57,275 nucleotides of DNA from Nemertoderma westbladi. Lineage: Eukaryota; Xenacoelomorpha; Nemertodermatida; Nemertodermatidae. The translations under genes and the position numbers were made by a program. The notes beneath the pieces were generated by a model. That model was not told the DNA's origin and did no database searches. It saw nothing but the letters and a program-made list of their open reading frames with translations. Positions 14,401 to 26,825 of the stretch are shown here, one piece after another (position 1 is the stretch's first letter; the number at the start of each line of letters is the position of its first letter). The stretch lies in assembly GCA_032718475.1 (NCBI GenBank), contig JAUCBJ010002023.1:1-57275 (forward strand). The letters run 5' to 3'.

Positions 14401-17400
14401 TAGTAATCTCAATATTTTAACCACTCGGGAATGCTACAGATACTGAAGTAATCTCAATATTTTAACCACTTATGCTATAGATAGTAATCTCAATATTTTA
14501 ACCACTCGGGAATGCTATAGATACTGAAGTAATCTCAATATTTGAACCACTTATGCTATATATAGTAATCTCAATATTTTAACCACTCATAATGCAATAG
14601 ATAGTAATCTCAATATTTTAACCACACTTGCTATAGATAGTAATCTCAATATTTTCACCACACTTGCTATAGATAGTAATCTCAATATTTTAACCACACT
14701 TGCTATAGATAGTAATCTCAATATTTTAACCACTTATGCTATAGATAGTAATCTCAATATTTTAACCACTCGGGAATGCTATAGATACTGAAGTAATCTC
14801 AATATTTTAACCACTTATGCTATATATAGTAATCTCAATATTTTAACCACTCATAATGCAATAGATAGTAATCTCAATATTTTAACCACACTTGCTATAG
14901 ATAGTAATCTCAATATTTTAACCACACGTGCTATAGATAGTAATCTTAATATTTTAACCACTCATGCTATAGATAGTAATCTCAATATTTTAACCACACT
15001 TGTTATAGATAGTAATCTCAATATTTCAACCACTTATGCTATATATAGTAATCTCAATATTTTAACTACTCGGGAATGCTATAGATACTGAAGTAATCTC
15101 AATATTTTAACCACTTATGCTATATATAGTAATTTCAATATTTTAACCACTCATGCTATAAGTAGTAATCTCAATATTTTAACCACAATTGCTATAGATA
15201 GTAATCTCAATATTTTAACCACACCTGCTATAGATAGTAATCTTAATATTTTAACCACTCGGGAATGCTATAGATAGTAATCTCAATATTTTAACCACTC
15301 ATAATGCAATAGATAGTAATCTCAATATTTTAACCACACTTGCTATAGATAGTAATCTCAATATTTTAACCACACCTGCTATAGATAGTAATCTTAATAT
15401 TTTAACCACTCGGGAATGCTATAGATAGTAATCTCAATATTTTAACCACTTATGCTATAGATAGTAATCTCAATATTTTAACCACTCGGGAATGCTATAG
15501 ATACTGAAGTAATCTCAATATTTTAACCACTTATGCTATATATAGTAATCTCAATATTTTAACCACTCATAATGCAATAGATAGTAATCTCAATATTTTA
15601 ACCACACTTGCTATAGATAGTAATCTTAATATTTTAACCACTCGGGAATGCTATAGATAGTAATCTCAATATTTTAACCACTCATAATGCAATAGATAGT
15701 AATCTCAATATTTTAACCACACTTGCTATAGATAGTAATCTCAATATTTTAACCACACCTGCTATAGATAGTAATCTCAATATTTCAACCACACTTGCTA
15801 TAGAAAGTAATCTCAATATTTTAACCACTTATGCTATAGATAGTAATCTCAATATTTTAACCACTCGGGAATGCTATAGATACTGAAGTAATCTCAATAT
15901 TTTAACCACTTATGCTAAGTAATTTCAATATTTTAACCACTCATGCTATAAGTAGTAATCTCAATATTTTAACCACACTTGCTATAGATAGTAATCTCAA
16001 TATTTTAACCACACCTGCTATAGATAGTAATCTTAATATTTTAACCACTCGGGAATGCTATAGATAGTAATCTCAATATTTTAACCACTCATAATGCAAT
16101 AGATAGTAATCTCAATATTTTAACCACACTTGCTATAGATAGTAATCTCAATATTTTAACCACACCTGCTATAGATAGTAATCTTAATATTTTAACCACT
16201 CGGGAATGCTATAGATAGTAATCTCAATATTTTAACCACTTATGCTATAGATAGTAATCTCAATATTTTAACCACTCGGGAATGCTATAGATACTGAAGT
16301 AATCTCAATATTTTAACCACTTATGCTATATATAGTAATCTCAATATTTTAACCACTCATAATGCAATAGATAGTAATCTTAATATTTTAACCACTCATG
16401 CAATAGATAGTAATCTCAATATTTTAACCACACTTGTTATAGATAGTAATCTCAATATTTCAACCACTTATGCTATATATAGTAATCTCAATATTTTAAC
16501 CACACTTGTTATAGATAGTAATCTCAATATTTCAACCACTTATGCTATATATAGTAATCTCAATATTTTAACTACTCGGTAATGCTATAGATACTGAAGT
16601 AATCTCAATATTTTAACCACTCGGTAATGCTATAGATAGTAATCTCAATATTTTAACCACACTTGTTATAGATAGTAATCTCAATATTTCAACCACACTT
16701 GCTATAGAAAGTAATCTCAATATTTCAACCACACCTGCTATAGATAGTAATCTCAATATTTCAACCACTTATGCTATATATAGTAATCTCAATATTTTAA
16801 CCACTCATGCAATAGATAGTAATCTCAATATTTTAACCACACTTGCTATAGATAGTAATCTCAATATTTTAACCACTCGGGAATGCTATAGATACTGAAG
16901 TAATCTCAATATTTTAACCACTCATGCTATATATAGTAATCTCAATATTTCAACCACTTATGCTATATATAGTAATCTCAATATTTTAACCACTCATGCT
17001 ATATATAGTAATCTCAATATTTTAACCACTCATGCAATAGATAGTAATCTCAATATTTTAACCACACTTGCTATAGATAGTAATCTCAATATTTTAACCA
17101 CTCGGGAATGCTATAGATACTGAAGTAATCTCAATATTTTAACCACTTATGCTATATATAGTAATCTCAATATTTTAACCACTCATAATGCAATAGATAG
17201 TAATCTCAATATTTTAACCACACTTGCTATAGATAGTAATCTTAATATTTTAACCACTCGGGAATGCTATAGATAGTAATCTCAATATTTTAACCACTCA
17301 TAATGCAATAGATAGTAATCTCAATATTTTAACCACACTTGCTATAGATAGTAATCTCAATATTTTAACCACACCTGCTATAGATAGTAATCTCAATATT

Positions 17401-20400
17401 TCAACCACACTTGCTATAGAAAGTAATCTCAATATTTTAACCACTTATGCTATAGATAGTAATCTCAATATTTTAACCACTCGGGAATGCTATAGATACT
17501 GAAGTAATCTCAATATTTTAACCACTTATGCTAAGTAATTTCAATATTTTAACCACTCATGCTATAAGTAGTAATCTCAATATTTTAACCACACTTGCTA
17601 TAGATAGTAATCTCAATATTTTAACCACACCTGCTATAGATAGTAATCTTAATATTTTAACCACTCGGGAATGCTATAGATAGTAATCTCAATATTTTAA
17701 CCACTCATAATGCAATAGATAGTAATCTCAATATTTTAACCACACTTGCTATAGATAGTAATCTCAATATTTTAACCACACCTGCTATAGATAGTAATCT
17801 TAATATTTTAACCACTCGGGAATGCTATAGATAGTAATCTCAATATTTTAACCACTTATGCTATAGATAGTAATCTCAATATTTTAACCACTCGGGAATG
17901 CTATAGATACTGAAGTAATCTCAATATTTTAACCACTTATGCTATATATAGTAATCTCAATATTTTAACCACTCATAATGCAATAGATAGTAATCTTAAT
18001 ATTTTAACCACTCATGCAATAGATAGTAATCTCAATATTTTAACCACACTTGTTATAGATAGTAATCTCAATATTTCAACCACTTATGCTATATATAGTA
18101 ATCTCAATATTTTAACTACTCGGTAATGCTATAGATACTGAAGTAATCTCAATATTTTAACCACTCGGTAATGCTATAGATAGTAATCTCAATATTTTAA
18201 CCACACTTGTTATAGATAGTAATCTCAATATTTCAACCACACTTGCTATAGAAAGTAATCTCAATATTTCAACCACACCTGCTATAGATAGTAATCTCAA
18301 TATTTCAACCACTTATGCTATATATAGTAATCTCAATATTTTAACCACTCATGCAATAGATAGTAATCTCAATATTTTAACCACACTTGCTATAGATAGT
18401 AATCTCAATATTTTAACCACTCGGGAATGCTATAGATACTGAAGTAATCTCAATATTTTAACCACTCATGCTATATATAGTAATCTCAATATTTCAACCA
18501 CTTATGCTATATATAGTAATCTCAATATTTTAACCACTCATGCTATATATAGTAATCTCAATATTTTAACCACTCATGCAATAGATAGTAATCTCAATAT
18601 TTTAACCACACTTGCTATAGATAGTAATCTCAATATTTTAACCACTCGGGAATGCTATAGATACTGAAGTAATCTCAATATTTTAACCACTTATGCTAAA
18701 TATAGAATCTCAATATTTTAACCACTCATGCAATAGATAGTAATCTCAATATTTTAACCACACTTGCTATAGATAGTAATCTCAATATCTTAACCACTCG
18801 GGAATGCTATAGATACTGAAGTAATCTCAATATTTTAACCACTTATGCTATATATAGTAATCTCAATATTTTAACCACTCATGCTATAAGTAGTAATCTC
18901 AATATTTTAACCACACTTGCTATAGATAGTAATCTCAATATTTTAACCACACCTGCTATAGATAGTAATCTTAATATTTTAACCACTCGGGAATGCTATA
19001 GATAGTAATCTCAATATTTTAACCACTCATAATGCAATAGATAGTAATCTCAATATTTTAACCACACTTGCTATAGATAGTAATTGCAATATTTTAACCA
19101 CACCTGCTATAGATAGTAATCTTAATATTTTAACCACTCGGGAATGCTATAGATAGTAATCTCAATATTTTAACCACTTATGCTATAGATAGTAATCTCA
19201 ATATTTTAACCACTCGGGAATGCTATAGATACTGAATTAATCTCAATATTTTAACCACTTATGCTATATATAGTAATCTCAATATTTTAACCACTCATAA
19301 TGCAATAGATAGTAATCTTAATATTTTAACCACTCATGCAATAGATAGTAATCTCAATATTTTAACCACACTTGTTATAGATAGTAATCTCAATATTTCA
19401 ACCACTTATGCTATATATAGTAATCTCATTATTTTAACTACTCGGTAATGCTATAGATACTGAAGTAATCTCAATATTTTAACCACTCGGTAATGCTATA
19501 GATAGTAATCTCAATATTTTAACCACACTTGTTATAGATAGTAATCTCAATATTTCAACCACACTTGCTATAGAAAGTAATCTCAATATTTCAAACACAC
19601 CTGCTATAGATAGTAATCTCAATATTTCAACCACTTATGCTATATATAGTAATCTCAATATTTTAACCACTCATGCAATAGATAGTAATCTCAATATTTT
19701 AACCACACTTGCTATAGATAGTAATCTCAATATTTTAACCACTCGGGAATGCTATAGATACTGAAGTAATCTCAATATTTTAACCACTCATGCTATATAT
19801 AGTAATCTCAATATTTCAACCACTTATGCTATATATAGTAATCTCAATATTTTAACCACTCATGCTATATATAGTAATCTCAATATTTTAACCACTCATG
19901 CAATAGATAGTAATCTCAATATTTTAACCACACTTGCTATAGATAGTAATCTCAATATTTTAACCACTCGGGAATGCTATAGATACTGAAGTAATCTCAA
20001 TATTTTAACCACTTATGCTAAATATAGAATCTCAATATTTTAACCACTCATGCAATAGATAGTAATCTCAATATTTTAACCACACTTGCTATAGATAGTA
20101 ATCTCAATATTTTAACCACTCGGGAATGCTATAGATACTGAAGTAATCTCAATATTTTACCACTCATGCTATATACCGGTATAATAATCTCAATATTTCA
20201 ACCACTTATGCTATATATAGTAATCTCAATATTTTAACCACTCATGCAATAGATAGTAATCTCAATATTTTAACCACACTTGCTATACATAGTAATCTCA
20301 ATATTTTAACCACTCGGGAATGCTATAGATACTGAAGTAATCTCAATATTTTAACCACTCATGCTATATATAGTAATCTCAACATTTTAACCAATCATGC

Positions 20401-20890
20401 AATAGATAGTAATCTCAATATTTTAACCACTTATGCTATATATAGTAATCTCAATATTTTAACCACTCATGCAATAGATAGTAATCTCAATACTTTAACC
20501 ACACACTTGCTATACATAGTAATCTCAATATTTTAACCACTCGGGAATGCTATAGATACTGAAGTAATCTCAATATTTTAACCACTCATGCTATATATAG
20601 TAATCTCAACATTTTAACCAATCATGCAATAGATAGTAATCTCAATATTTTAACCACTTATGCTATATATAGTAATCTCAATATTTTAACCACTCATGCA
20701 ATAGATAGTAATCTCAATATTTTAACCACACGTGCTATAGATAGTAATCTCAATATTTTAGCCACTTATGCTATAGATAGTAATCTCAATATTTTAACCA
20801 CACTTGCTATAGATAGTAATCTCAATATTTTAACCACTCGGGAATGCTATAGATACTGAAGTAATCTCAATATTTTACCACTCATGCTAT
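8460..20890 (+). repeat. Higher-order-repeat domain of the satellite
   Basis: In this central part the long unit (TCGGGAATGC plus GATACTGAAG) recurs at spaced intervals, defining blocks of several units. Rare private variants recur far apart with their neighbours, showing multi-kb duplication. ATAAATAGTA followed by GATACTGAGG occurs at about 10401 and 14010 (offset about 3.6 kb). The deletion variant GCTAAGTAATTTC occurs with AAGT at 12881, 15917 and 17533 (offsets 3036 and 1616). GCTAAATATAGAATC occurs with AAAT at 18698 and 20020 (offset 1322). Confidence 0.85.
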
Positions 20891-20929
20891 ATACCAGTAT
20901 AGTAATCTCAATATTTTAACCACACCTGC

Positions 20930-22286
20930 TATATACCGGTATAGTAATCTCAATATTTTAACCACACGTGCTATAGATAGTAATCTCAATATTTTAACCA
21001 ATCATGCTATAGGTAGTAATCTCAATATTTTAACCACACGTGCTATAGATAGTAATCTCAATATTTTAACCACTCATGCTATAGGTAGTAATCTCAATAT
21101 TTTAACCACACTTGCTATAGATAGTAATCTCAATATTTTAACCACACGTGCTATAGATAGTAATCTCAATATTTTAACCACACGTGCTATAGATAGTAAT
21201 CTCAATATTTTAACCACACTTGCTATAGATAGTAATCTCAATATTTTAACCACACGTGCTATAGATAGTAATCTCAATATTTTAACCAATCATGCTATAG
21301 GTAGTAATCTCAATATTTTAACCACACTTGCTATAGATAGTAATCTCAATATTTTAACCACACGTGCTATAGATATTAATCTCAATATTTTAACCACTCA
21401 TGCTATAGGTAGTAATCTCAATATTTTAACCACACTTGCTATAGATAGTAATCTCAATATTTTAACCACACGTGCTATAGATAGTAATCTCAATATTTTA
21501 ACCAATCATGCTATAGGTAGTAATCTCAATATTTTAACCAATCATGCTATAGGTAGTAATCTCAATATTTTAACCACACGTGCTATAGATATTAATCTCA
21601 ATATTTTAACCACTCATGCTATAGGTAGTAATCTCAATATTTTAACCACACCTGCTATAGATAGTAATCTCAATATTTTAACCACACGTGCTATAGATAG
21701 TAATCTCAATATTTTAACCAATCATGCTATAGGTAGTAATCTCAATATTTTAACCACACTTGCTATAGGTAGTAATCTCAATATTTTAACCAATCATGCT
21801 ATAGGTAGTAATCTCAATATTTTAACCACACGTGCTATAGATATTAATCTCAATATTTTAACCACTCATGCTATAGGTAGTAATCTCAATATTTTAACCA
21901 TACTTGCTATAGATAGTAATCTCAATATTTTTACCACACGTGCTATAGATAGTAATCTCAATATTTTAACCACTCATGCTATAGGTAGTAATCTCAATAT
22001 TTTAACCACACTTGCTATAGATAGTAATCTCAATATTTTAACCACACGTGCTATAGATAGTAATCTCAATATTTTAACCAATCATGCTATAGGTAGTAAT
22101 CTCAATATTTTAACCACACGTGCTATAGATAGTAATCTCAATATTTTAACCACTCATGCTATAGGTAGTAATCTCAATATTTTAACCACACTTGCTATAG
22201 ATAGTAATCTCAATATTTTAACCACACGTGCTATAGATAGTAATCTCAATATTTTAACCACACGTGCTATAGATAGTAATCTCAAT
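20930..22286 (+). repeat. CACGTG-rich right-edge domain of the satellite
   Basis: The right flank of the array lacks the 45-bp marker unit and is dominated by 36-bp units carrying ACACGTGC, ATCATGC and ACTTGC. Many units therefore contain the E-box palindrome CACGTG at regular multiples of 36 bp. A private GATATTAAT variant recurs near 21371, 21589 and 21840. The array ends abruptly at 22286. Confidence 0.75.
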
Positions 22287-23523
22287 CATGTCACACCTGA
22301 TTTATATCAACAATTATTGAAAGCCGAGAGTAATTGGGCTTCATTTGACACTAGTTAATTCAATTCATGAAGGGAAACGTTCATAAAAATGCTGTTTATT
22401 GATAAACTCGGCAGATAAGTGTCTGCAGCCAGGTATGCAGCCAGTCTTATTGCAGTCCAGTAGGCCTACAACAGTTCATTGTTGCTTACTTTAGTAAGTT
22501 ACGGTGTCCACCTACAGACTCCCAATAACAAATTACCTTTGCGCCATACATTCTAGATATACATATTTTTCTAGAACGATTTGGACATTTTTTATAATAG
22601 AAAATAAAGCAAATATACGACAGGGTGTAGTATAATGAATTAATATTAAACTATACAGTATTATAACATACAAACACAAAACAGTATAATGTTTATAAAT
22701 TAATTAATAACACTGAGGAAATTAATGCAAAAAGTTTATACAAAATAAATTAGTTTACAGCTTTCTCATCATGATATTACAATCATTTATAGCCTAAAGG
22801 TTTATACAGTATGTATATATAGTTAACAACCGATGCAACAAAGCATTTGCTCGTAATATTAGAGTTCATTTATATATAGGATTTTATCGAATCGGTATAT
22901 ACAATATATCAATAAATATTTATTAAAGGATGAGGCCTAATTGTTTAATTGGTTAATGTCAGTTTATTGACTTTACGTTCAATACGATATGAAGTATACT
23001 GGCTGCATGCAGTCTGTGACTCATAAAAACAAAATAAGTATACTTTTAATATTTACAGTTGATTACATATACAGGGCCCGTATATAAAAAAAAATAGCTG
23101 ATTAAACTAAGCATTTATTTTTATACTCCGAATTGGTACATGTAGTTACTGCAGTAAATTTAAGATACTCAGAATAATTATACATGTAACACTGAATTAT
23201 ACAGACGGAGATTGTACTGTACAGTATTTACACAGTTAATTGGTAATGAGACGGTATATTTAATCGTTACACTGTATACAGCATGTCTAAACTAGAAGGT
23301 AGGTTTAGGCCTACTCGTTTTATACTGTATACTGTACTGAATACAGTTTATACTGTTTTATACTACACAATGGAATGTACCTAAATAAACATCTTATTGT
23401 ACAGTACTACACAAATACTACATACACACATATTATTGTTTATTGTACAGTATGTGGTAAACAACGAACAGTTATTAAATGAATGCATTTATGGTAGACC
23501 CACTAGGACTACCTGTATGTGAG
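22287..23523. other. AT-rich DNA without a recognisable gene
   Basis: This stretch lies between the satellite and the last exon of the Ly6-like gene. It contains many TACTGTA/TACAGTA words and one TAGGCCTA at 22461 and another at 23306. No ORF, RNA gene or mobile element is supported. The 3' UTR of the minus-strand Ly6-like gene should fall at its right end. Confidence 0.5.
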
Positions 23524-25744
23524 TTATGAAATTAACAACACCACTAATCCAACTGGTAAAACAAAGAATGCAGCCACAATATTGGTTGCCTGGGATACCA
23601 GTACCGGCATGGTTGGCGGATTGCAGACGATTACGTCATCGGGGTCTTCTTGAACATCAGACTGGCAGCAGAAGGTCATACAGGCGGCGTGGTCATTTGC
23701 TCCTGCACTACCCTTCTTGTATGGACTCACCTACCCGAAATGATGTTAAAATATATGTAATTATTAAATAATTAGTTTTAGTTCTGTTGTAATATAAATT
23801 CATAACATAGATCGTTTAAATCATAAAGTAAAGCTCATTAAGTTGTTGTAGGACTATGAAAGGTGAGACAAAACTTGAGCCATCTGCCTTATAGTATAAC
23901 ACATCCACGATTGAAATCATTTAAAATTGTATCATGTTTTTTTGTAAAATTTGTAATTTTTTCCAAGAATTCGAGGGGGTGTCTAGTCTAACCCCCCCCC
24001 CCCCCCCAAAGTTTAAGGTCTGAGTTTATAGGATTAAATTCGAAATAATAAAAACATTATCAGCAAGTAGAATATCCGTAACCAAGGATATGACTTCATT
24101 CAGTGGCGCAGTAATACAGTTTTGTTTATGTATAGTTCTGGTAAAAACTAACATCGCACTGATTCCTTTCGCTGAAATTGTTTTCTATTAAGGTACCAGC
24201 AGACGATTTGCAGGTTAGATCATCTTTACTGAGACATCCTCCTTTATAATAGATTGGACTAGCTGAGGACGTCGGCACAAAAACGCCACCCTGTCACAAA
24301 ATATTACAAAATATGTTATAGTTTACAGGTTAGGGCCCACCGTGTCTGGTGGAGTACGCGCGAAGGGTTACATAATAATATAAGGAAGGGTCTACAGTAT
24401 GTCTGTCATTACAGAGTTGCAATTTATTTTCGTCACATTTTTCACATTACTGTACATACAAAAAAAACATGTTATTACTTTATTGTATGTATTCTGTGCT
24501 AGACCTACCCACAGGTGCGTGCAGAAGGGGTGGCCGGGGGGGGGGGGGGGGGTGGTGGGGGGCTCTGCCCGGGCGCCAAAATTTGTGCTGTTGTGGCGTA
24601 CACCGATATACTGAGTAGGCCTACTATACTATAAGATGGGATCTAGGACACTTCCCGCCCGGACAGTTCCCCCCCGGACACTCCCCCCCCCCCCCCGGAC
24701 ACTCCCCCCCCCGCCCAAGTAGGACACTTCCCCCCGGACACTTCCCCCCCAGTTAAAGTGTTAAAATTAATCTGGGTGCACCAAAGCAATAAACAAAAGT
24801 TAAAGATGGTTACATGACAAGTTGTATCTAGTCAAGCTTTTTTAAAATTATAAAAGAAACATTTTTATAGTCAAATTTTGTTTGTTTTTCTTTTAATTGG
24901 GGGCTGCCGCCCCCAAACCCCCGCTTCTTTTGTTGGGGGCTACCGCCCCCAGACCCCCGCTTCTTTGGTTGGGGGCTGCCGCCCCCAAACCCCGGCATTC
25001 CCTGTGTGCCCGTGGTGAAAGACTTTAAGACCATTTTGAAATAATTCATTCATGTTTGTATCATCAGATAATAAATTGACTAAGCCTAATGTAGGAGCTG
25101 TATTGAGTGTTAACCAATTTAATATATAAATTACTACCATATTATATAATTCAACAAAATCCTATTAAAAATATTGCAAGTAACCAGGAAATTTAATTAA
25201 TTTATCAACATGTAATGCTGAACACAGAATACATGTCGACGCATGTCGATTTTACCCTTGTATTAATTAGTATTACTGAACCTGTTCGATGCGGTCGTTG
25301 AATTTTACTTCTGTATGCTGTTTTGGTCGATTTGTCCTGGAGAGGAATAAATTTTGAATGCGTCGAAAATGTTTTGGCCTGTTACGTAAAGGGTTAAGTT
25401 TTAACATATTTAGAATAATGTGGAGTTTATTCACAAATAAACTCTGGACTGTATCACATAGTAGTCTACAGTAGGCCCCTATAGCCTGCACATTTTAATT
25501 TACATAACAATTTACAATTTACAAATCTGGACTGCACATTACTTACATAACAAGTCTCTCCCTCGCATTTTCTACTATCTTCATACAATATCCCGTAACA
25601 ACGGCCGTCATTCTTACGTTCACACATAAACTCATATTCGTAGCACCAGACATTGTCTGAGCTAGTAGTCGCAGCGTGAACTGTACCACAACAAAATGAC
25701 AATACCAAGTAGAACAAAACCGACTGGAAAAGTAATGACATCAT
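23524..25744 (-). CDS. Small secreted, probably GPI-anchored cysteine-rich protein (Ly6/uPAR-like), two exons
   Basis: Exon 1 (25744-25547) encodes a signal peptide (hydrophobic to about residue 24, ending TVHA) and five mature cysteines in VWCYEYEFMC, GRC, RKC and ETC. It ends in phase 0 at a perfect donor, GTAAGT (25546-25541). Exon 2 (23730-23524) follows an acceptor reading CATTTCGGGTAG, with a branch-like TTTTAAC upstream. It encodes AACMTFCC, then a C-N pair (VIVCN) about a dozen residues later, and a C-terminal hydrophobic tail with no charged end, as in GPI-anchor signals. The order signal peptide, CxnC, CC, CN, hydrophobic tail is that of Ly6/three-finger surface proteins. The join gives 134 aa. 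Only nine mature cysteines are visible where the family has 8 or 10, and CC-to-CN spacing is long, so a missed small exon in the 1.8-kb intron or a divergent member is possible. Confidence 0.5.
24536..24552. repeat. Poly(G) run, 17 bases, in intron of Ly6-like gene
   Basis: G17 followed by further G-rich sequence (GGTGGTGGGG). It is C-rich on the transcribed strand. Confidence 0.9.
24644..24750. repeat. C-rich minisatellite with GGACACTTCCCCCC words
   Basis: At least six degenerate copies of GGACACTYCCCCCC, of unequal C-run length, lie in the intron of the Ly6-like gene. They read as GGGGGGAAGTGTCC on the transcript strand. Confidence 0.8.
24897..25000. repeat. Three 36-bp hairpin repeats (GGGGGCTGCCGCCCCC)
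   Basis: GGGGGC starts at 24899, 24935 and 24971, exactly 36 bp apart. Each unit holds the inverted repeat GGGGGCTGCCGCCCCC followed by AAACCCCCGCTTCTTTTG or a variant. Each could form a GC-rich stem in the intron of the Ly6-like transcript. The match in period with the large satellite is coincidental; the sequences are unrelated. Confidence 0.85.
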
Positions 25745-25775
25745 TCTGGTTGTTATGACAGCAAATAAGTTGTGG

Positions 25776-25783
25776 ATTTTATA
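25776..25783 (-). promoter_or_regulatory. Candidate TATA box of the Ly6-like gene
   Basis: TATAAAAT on the minus strand lies 31 bp upstream of the first ATG at 25744. That leaves little room for a 5' UTR, so either the second methionine is used or this is just AT-rich sequence. Confidence 0.25.
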
Positions 25784-26684
25784 AAATATAATGGGTAGGA
25801 TGTTCTATACGAAATGTGGTATCGCAGTTAATAATGATAAATAATATATATCAAAAATACCAAATCACGATTAAAATGAAAGTGATTCAATGAAACAGTA
25901 ATTCGCTTAAATTTCTGCTTTGCAATTGTAATATATAGTTTATATTATATTGGTGATGCTGGAAGTATTTTGTACGCAGCTGTTGCCCCAAGACATTGCT
26001 ATACTGCCTTCCGCCAGTAGTTATGCAGTGAGCGCTGTTCTGTTCAGTATAATATTCCGTTGGCTTTCGTTTTAGGCAACCGATGCAATGAATCATCACG
26101 GTTCCTTCAAAAGCAGTTTGACTATTCAGAGTTCATATAGGGAATCGGAGTTGCCAGATGCTTTGTTATTATGTGAGAATAGCTCCTTCCCTAACAGGAA
26201 GTACATTCTAAACCATGCAGTTTACTGTAATGGCATGTTATGAGGTACTTGTGGAGGGAGCCACGAAGGTGGTTTATATATATATAACAAGCCCCTGTTA
26301 GTCAGGATGTCGCGTACGACCTTTAATTATCATTTCACGAAGGTGGCCGTCAGCAGATCTGTTTGCCTAATAAAGTGTGTTTTTTCAATATTCATCAGAC
26401 CACTCAGAACTCGATTTAGGTAGGGAATCATTTCACATGTTTTGGTGAGTGTGATTCCATATTTTTGTTGTCAGATAGATCTATTCTTTCGATTCTATGT
26501 CTATATTTGACTCTTTCAGAACATGCAGTAAAAACTTTTTGTAAAAATATTTTTGGTATATTATTAAAATAATATTAAATTAAAATTATCAAAAGAAAAA
26601 GTGAGTATTAATAATAAAAGTAATACAAAACATTGACTATACAAATTATTTAACTTTTTAAATTATTAAACGGATTTTTCAACT

Positions 26685-26825
26685 ATCCGGCCGGATTACC
26701 GGATAGCAGCTTTGCCCAAACGGATATCCGGTCTGATCGGATATCCGGTCGGATCGGATAACCGGTCTGATCGGATATCCGGTCTGATCGGATATCTGGT
26801 CGGATCGGATATCCGGTGCACCCCT
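26685..26825. repeat. Tandem CGGATATCC words, probable DNA-transposon arm
   Basis: Roughly 17-18-bp units of CGGATATCCGGTCTGAT, with GTCGGAT variants, are repeated about seven times. The array ends in CCGGTGCACCCCTA. An end reading TAGGGGTGCACCGG on the other strand resembles hAT-type termini. The matching left end was not found, so it may be truncated. Confidence 0.5.

Larger units (their letters stand above)
4301..22286 (+). repeat. 36-bp satellite array, about 18 kb, head-to-tail
   Basis: The basic unit is GCTATAGATAGTAATCTC followed by AATATTTTAACCACACTT (36 bp). Close to 500 units run in one orientation without interruption by another element. Unit types differ mainly in a variable segment after AACCAC: ACTTGC, ACCTGC, ACGTGC, TCATGC, TTATGC, TCGGTAATGC and TCGGGAATGC. 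The last is usually followed by GATACTGAAG, making a longer unit of about 45 bp. The array is A+T-rich. ORFs of 60-80 residues in it are 12-residue repeats caused by the 36-bp period and are not genes. No RNA gene or promoter is recognisable. A centromeric, pericentromeric or subtelomeric origin is possible but not shown. Confidence 0.97.

Noticed and set aside
5471-21289. Several ORFs of 60-82 residues with 12-residue repeats (KILRLLSIA or NLNILTT)
   Set aside because: They arise because 36 bp is a multiple of three; frames open and close with unit variants and there is no gene context.
4301-22286. CRISPR-like array (short repeats at regular spacing)
   Set aside because: There are no unique spacers; whole 36-bp units repeat head-to-tail in a eukaryotic context.
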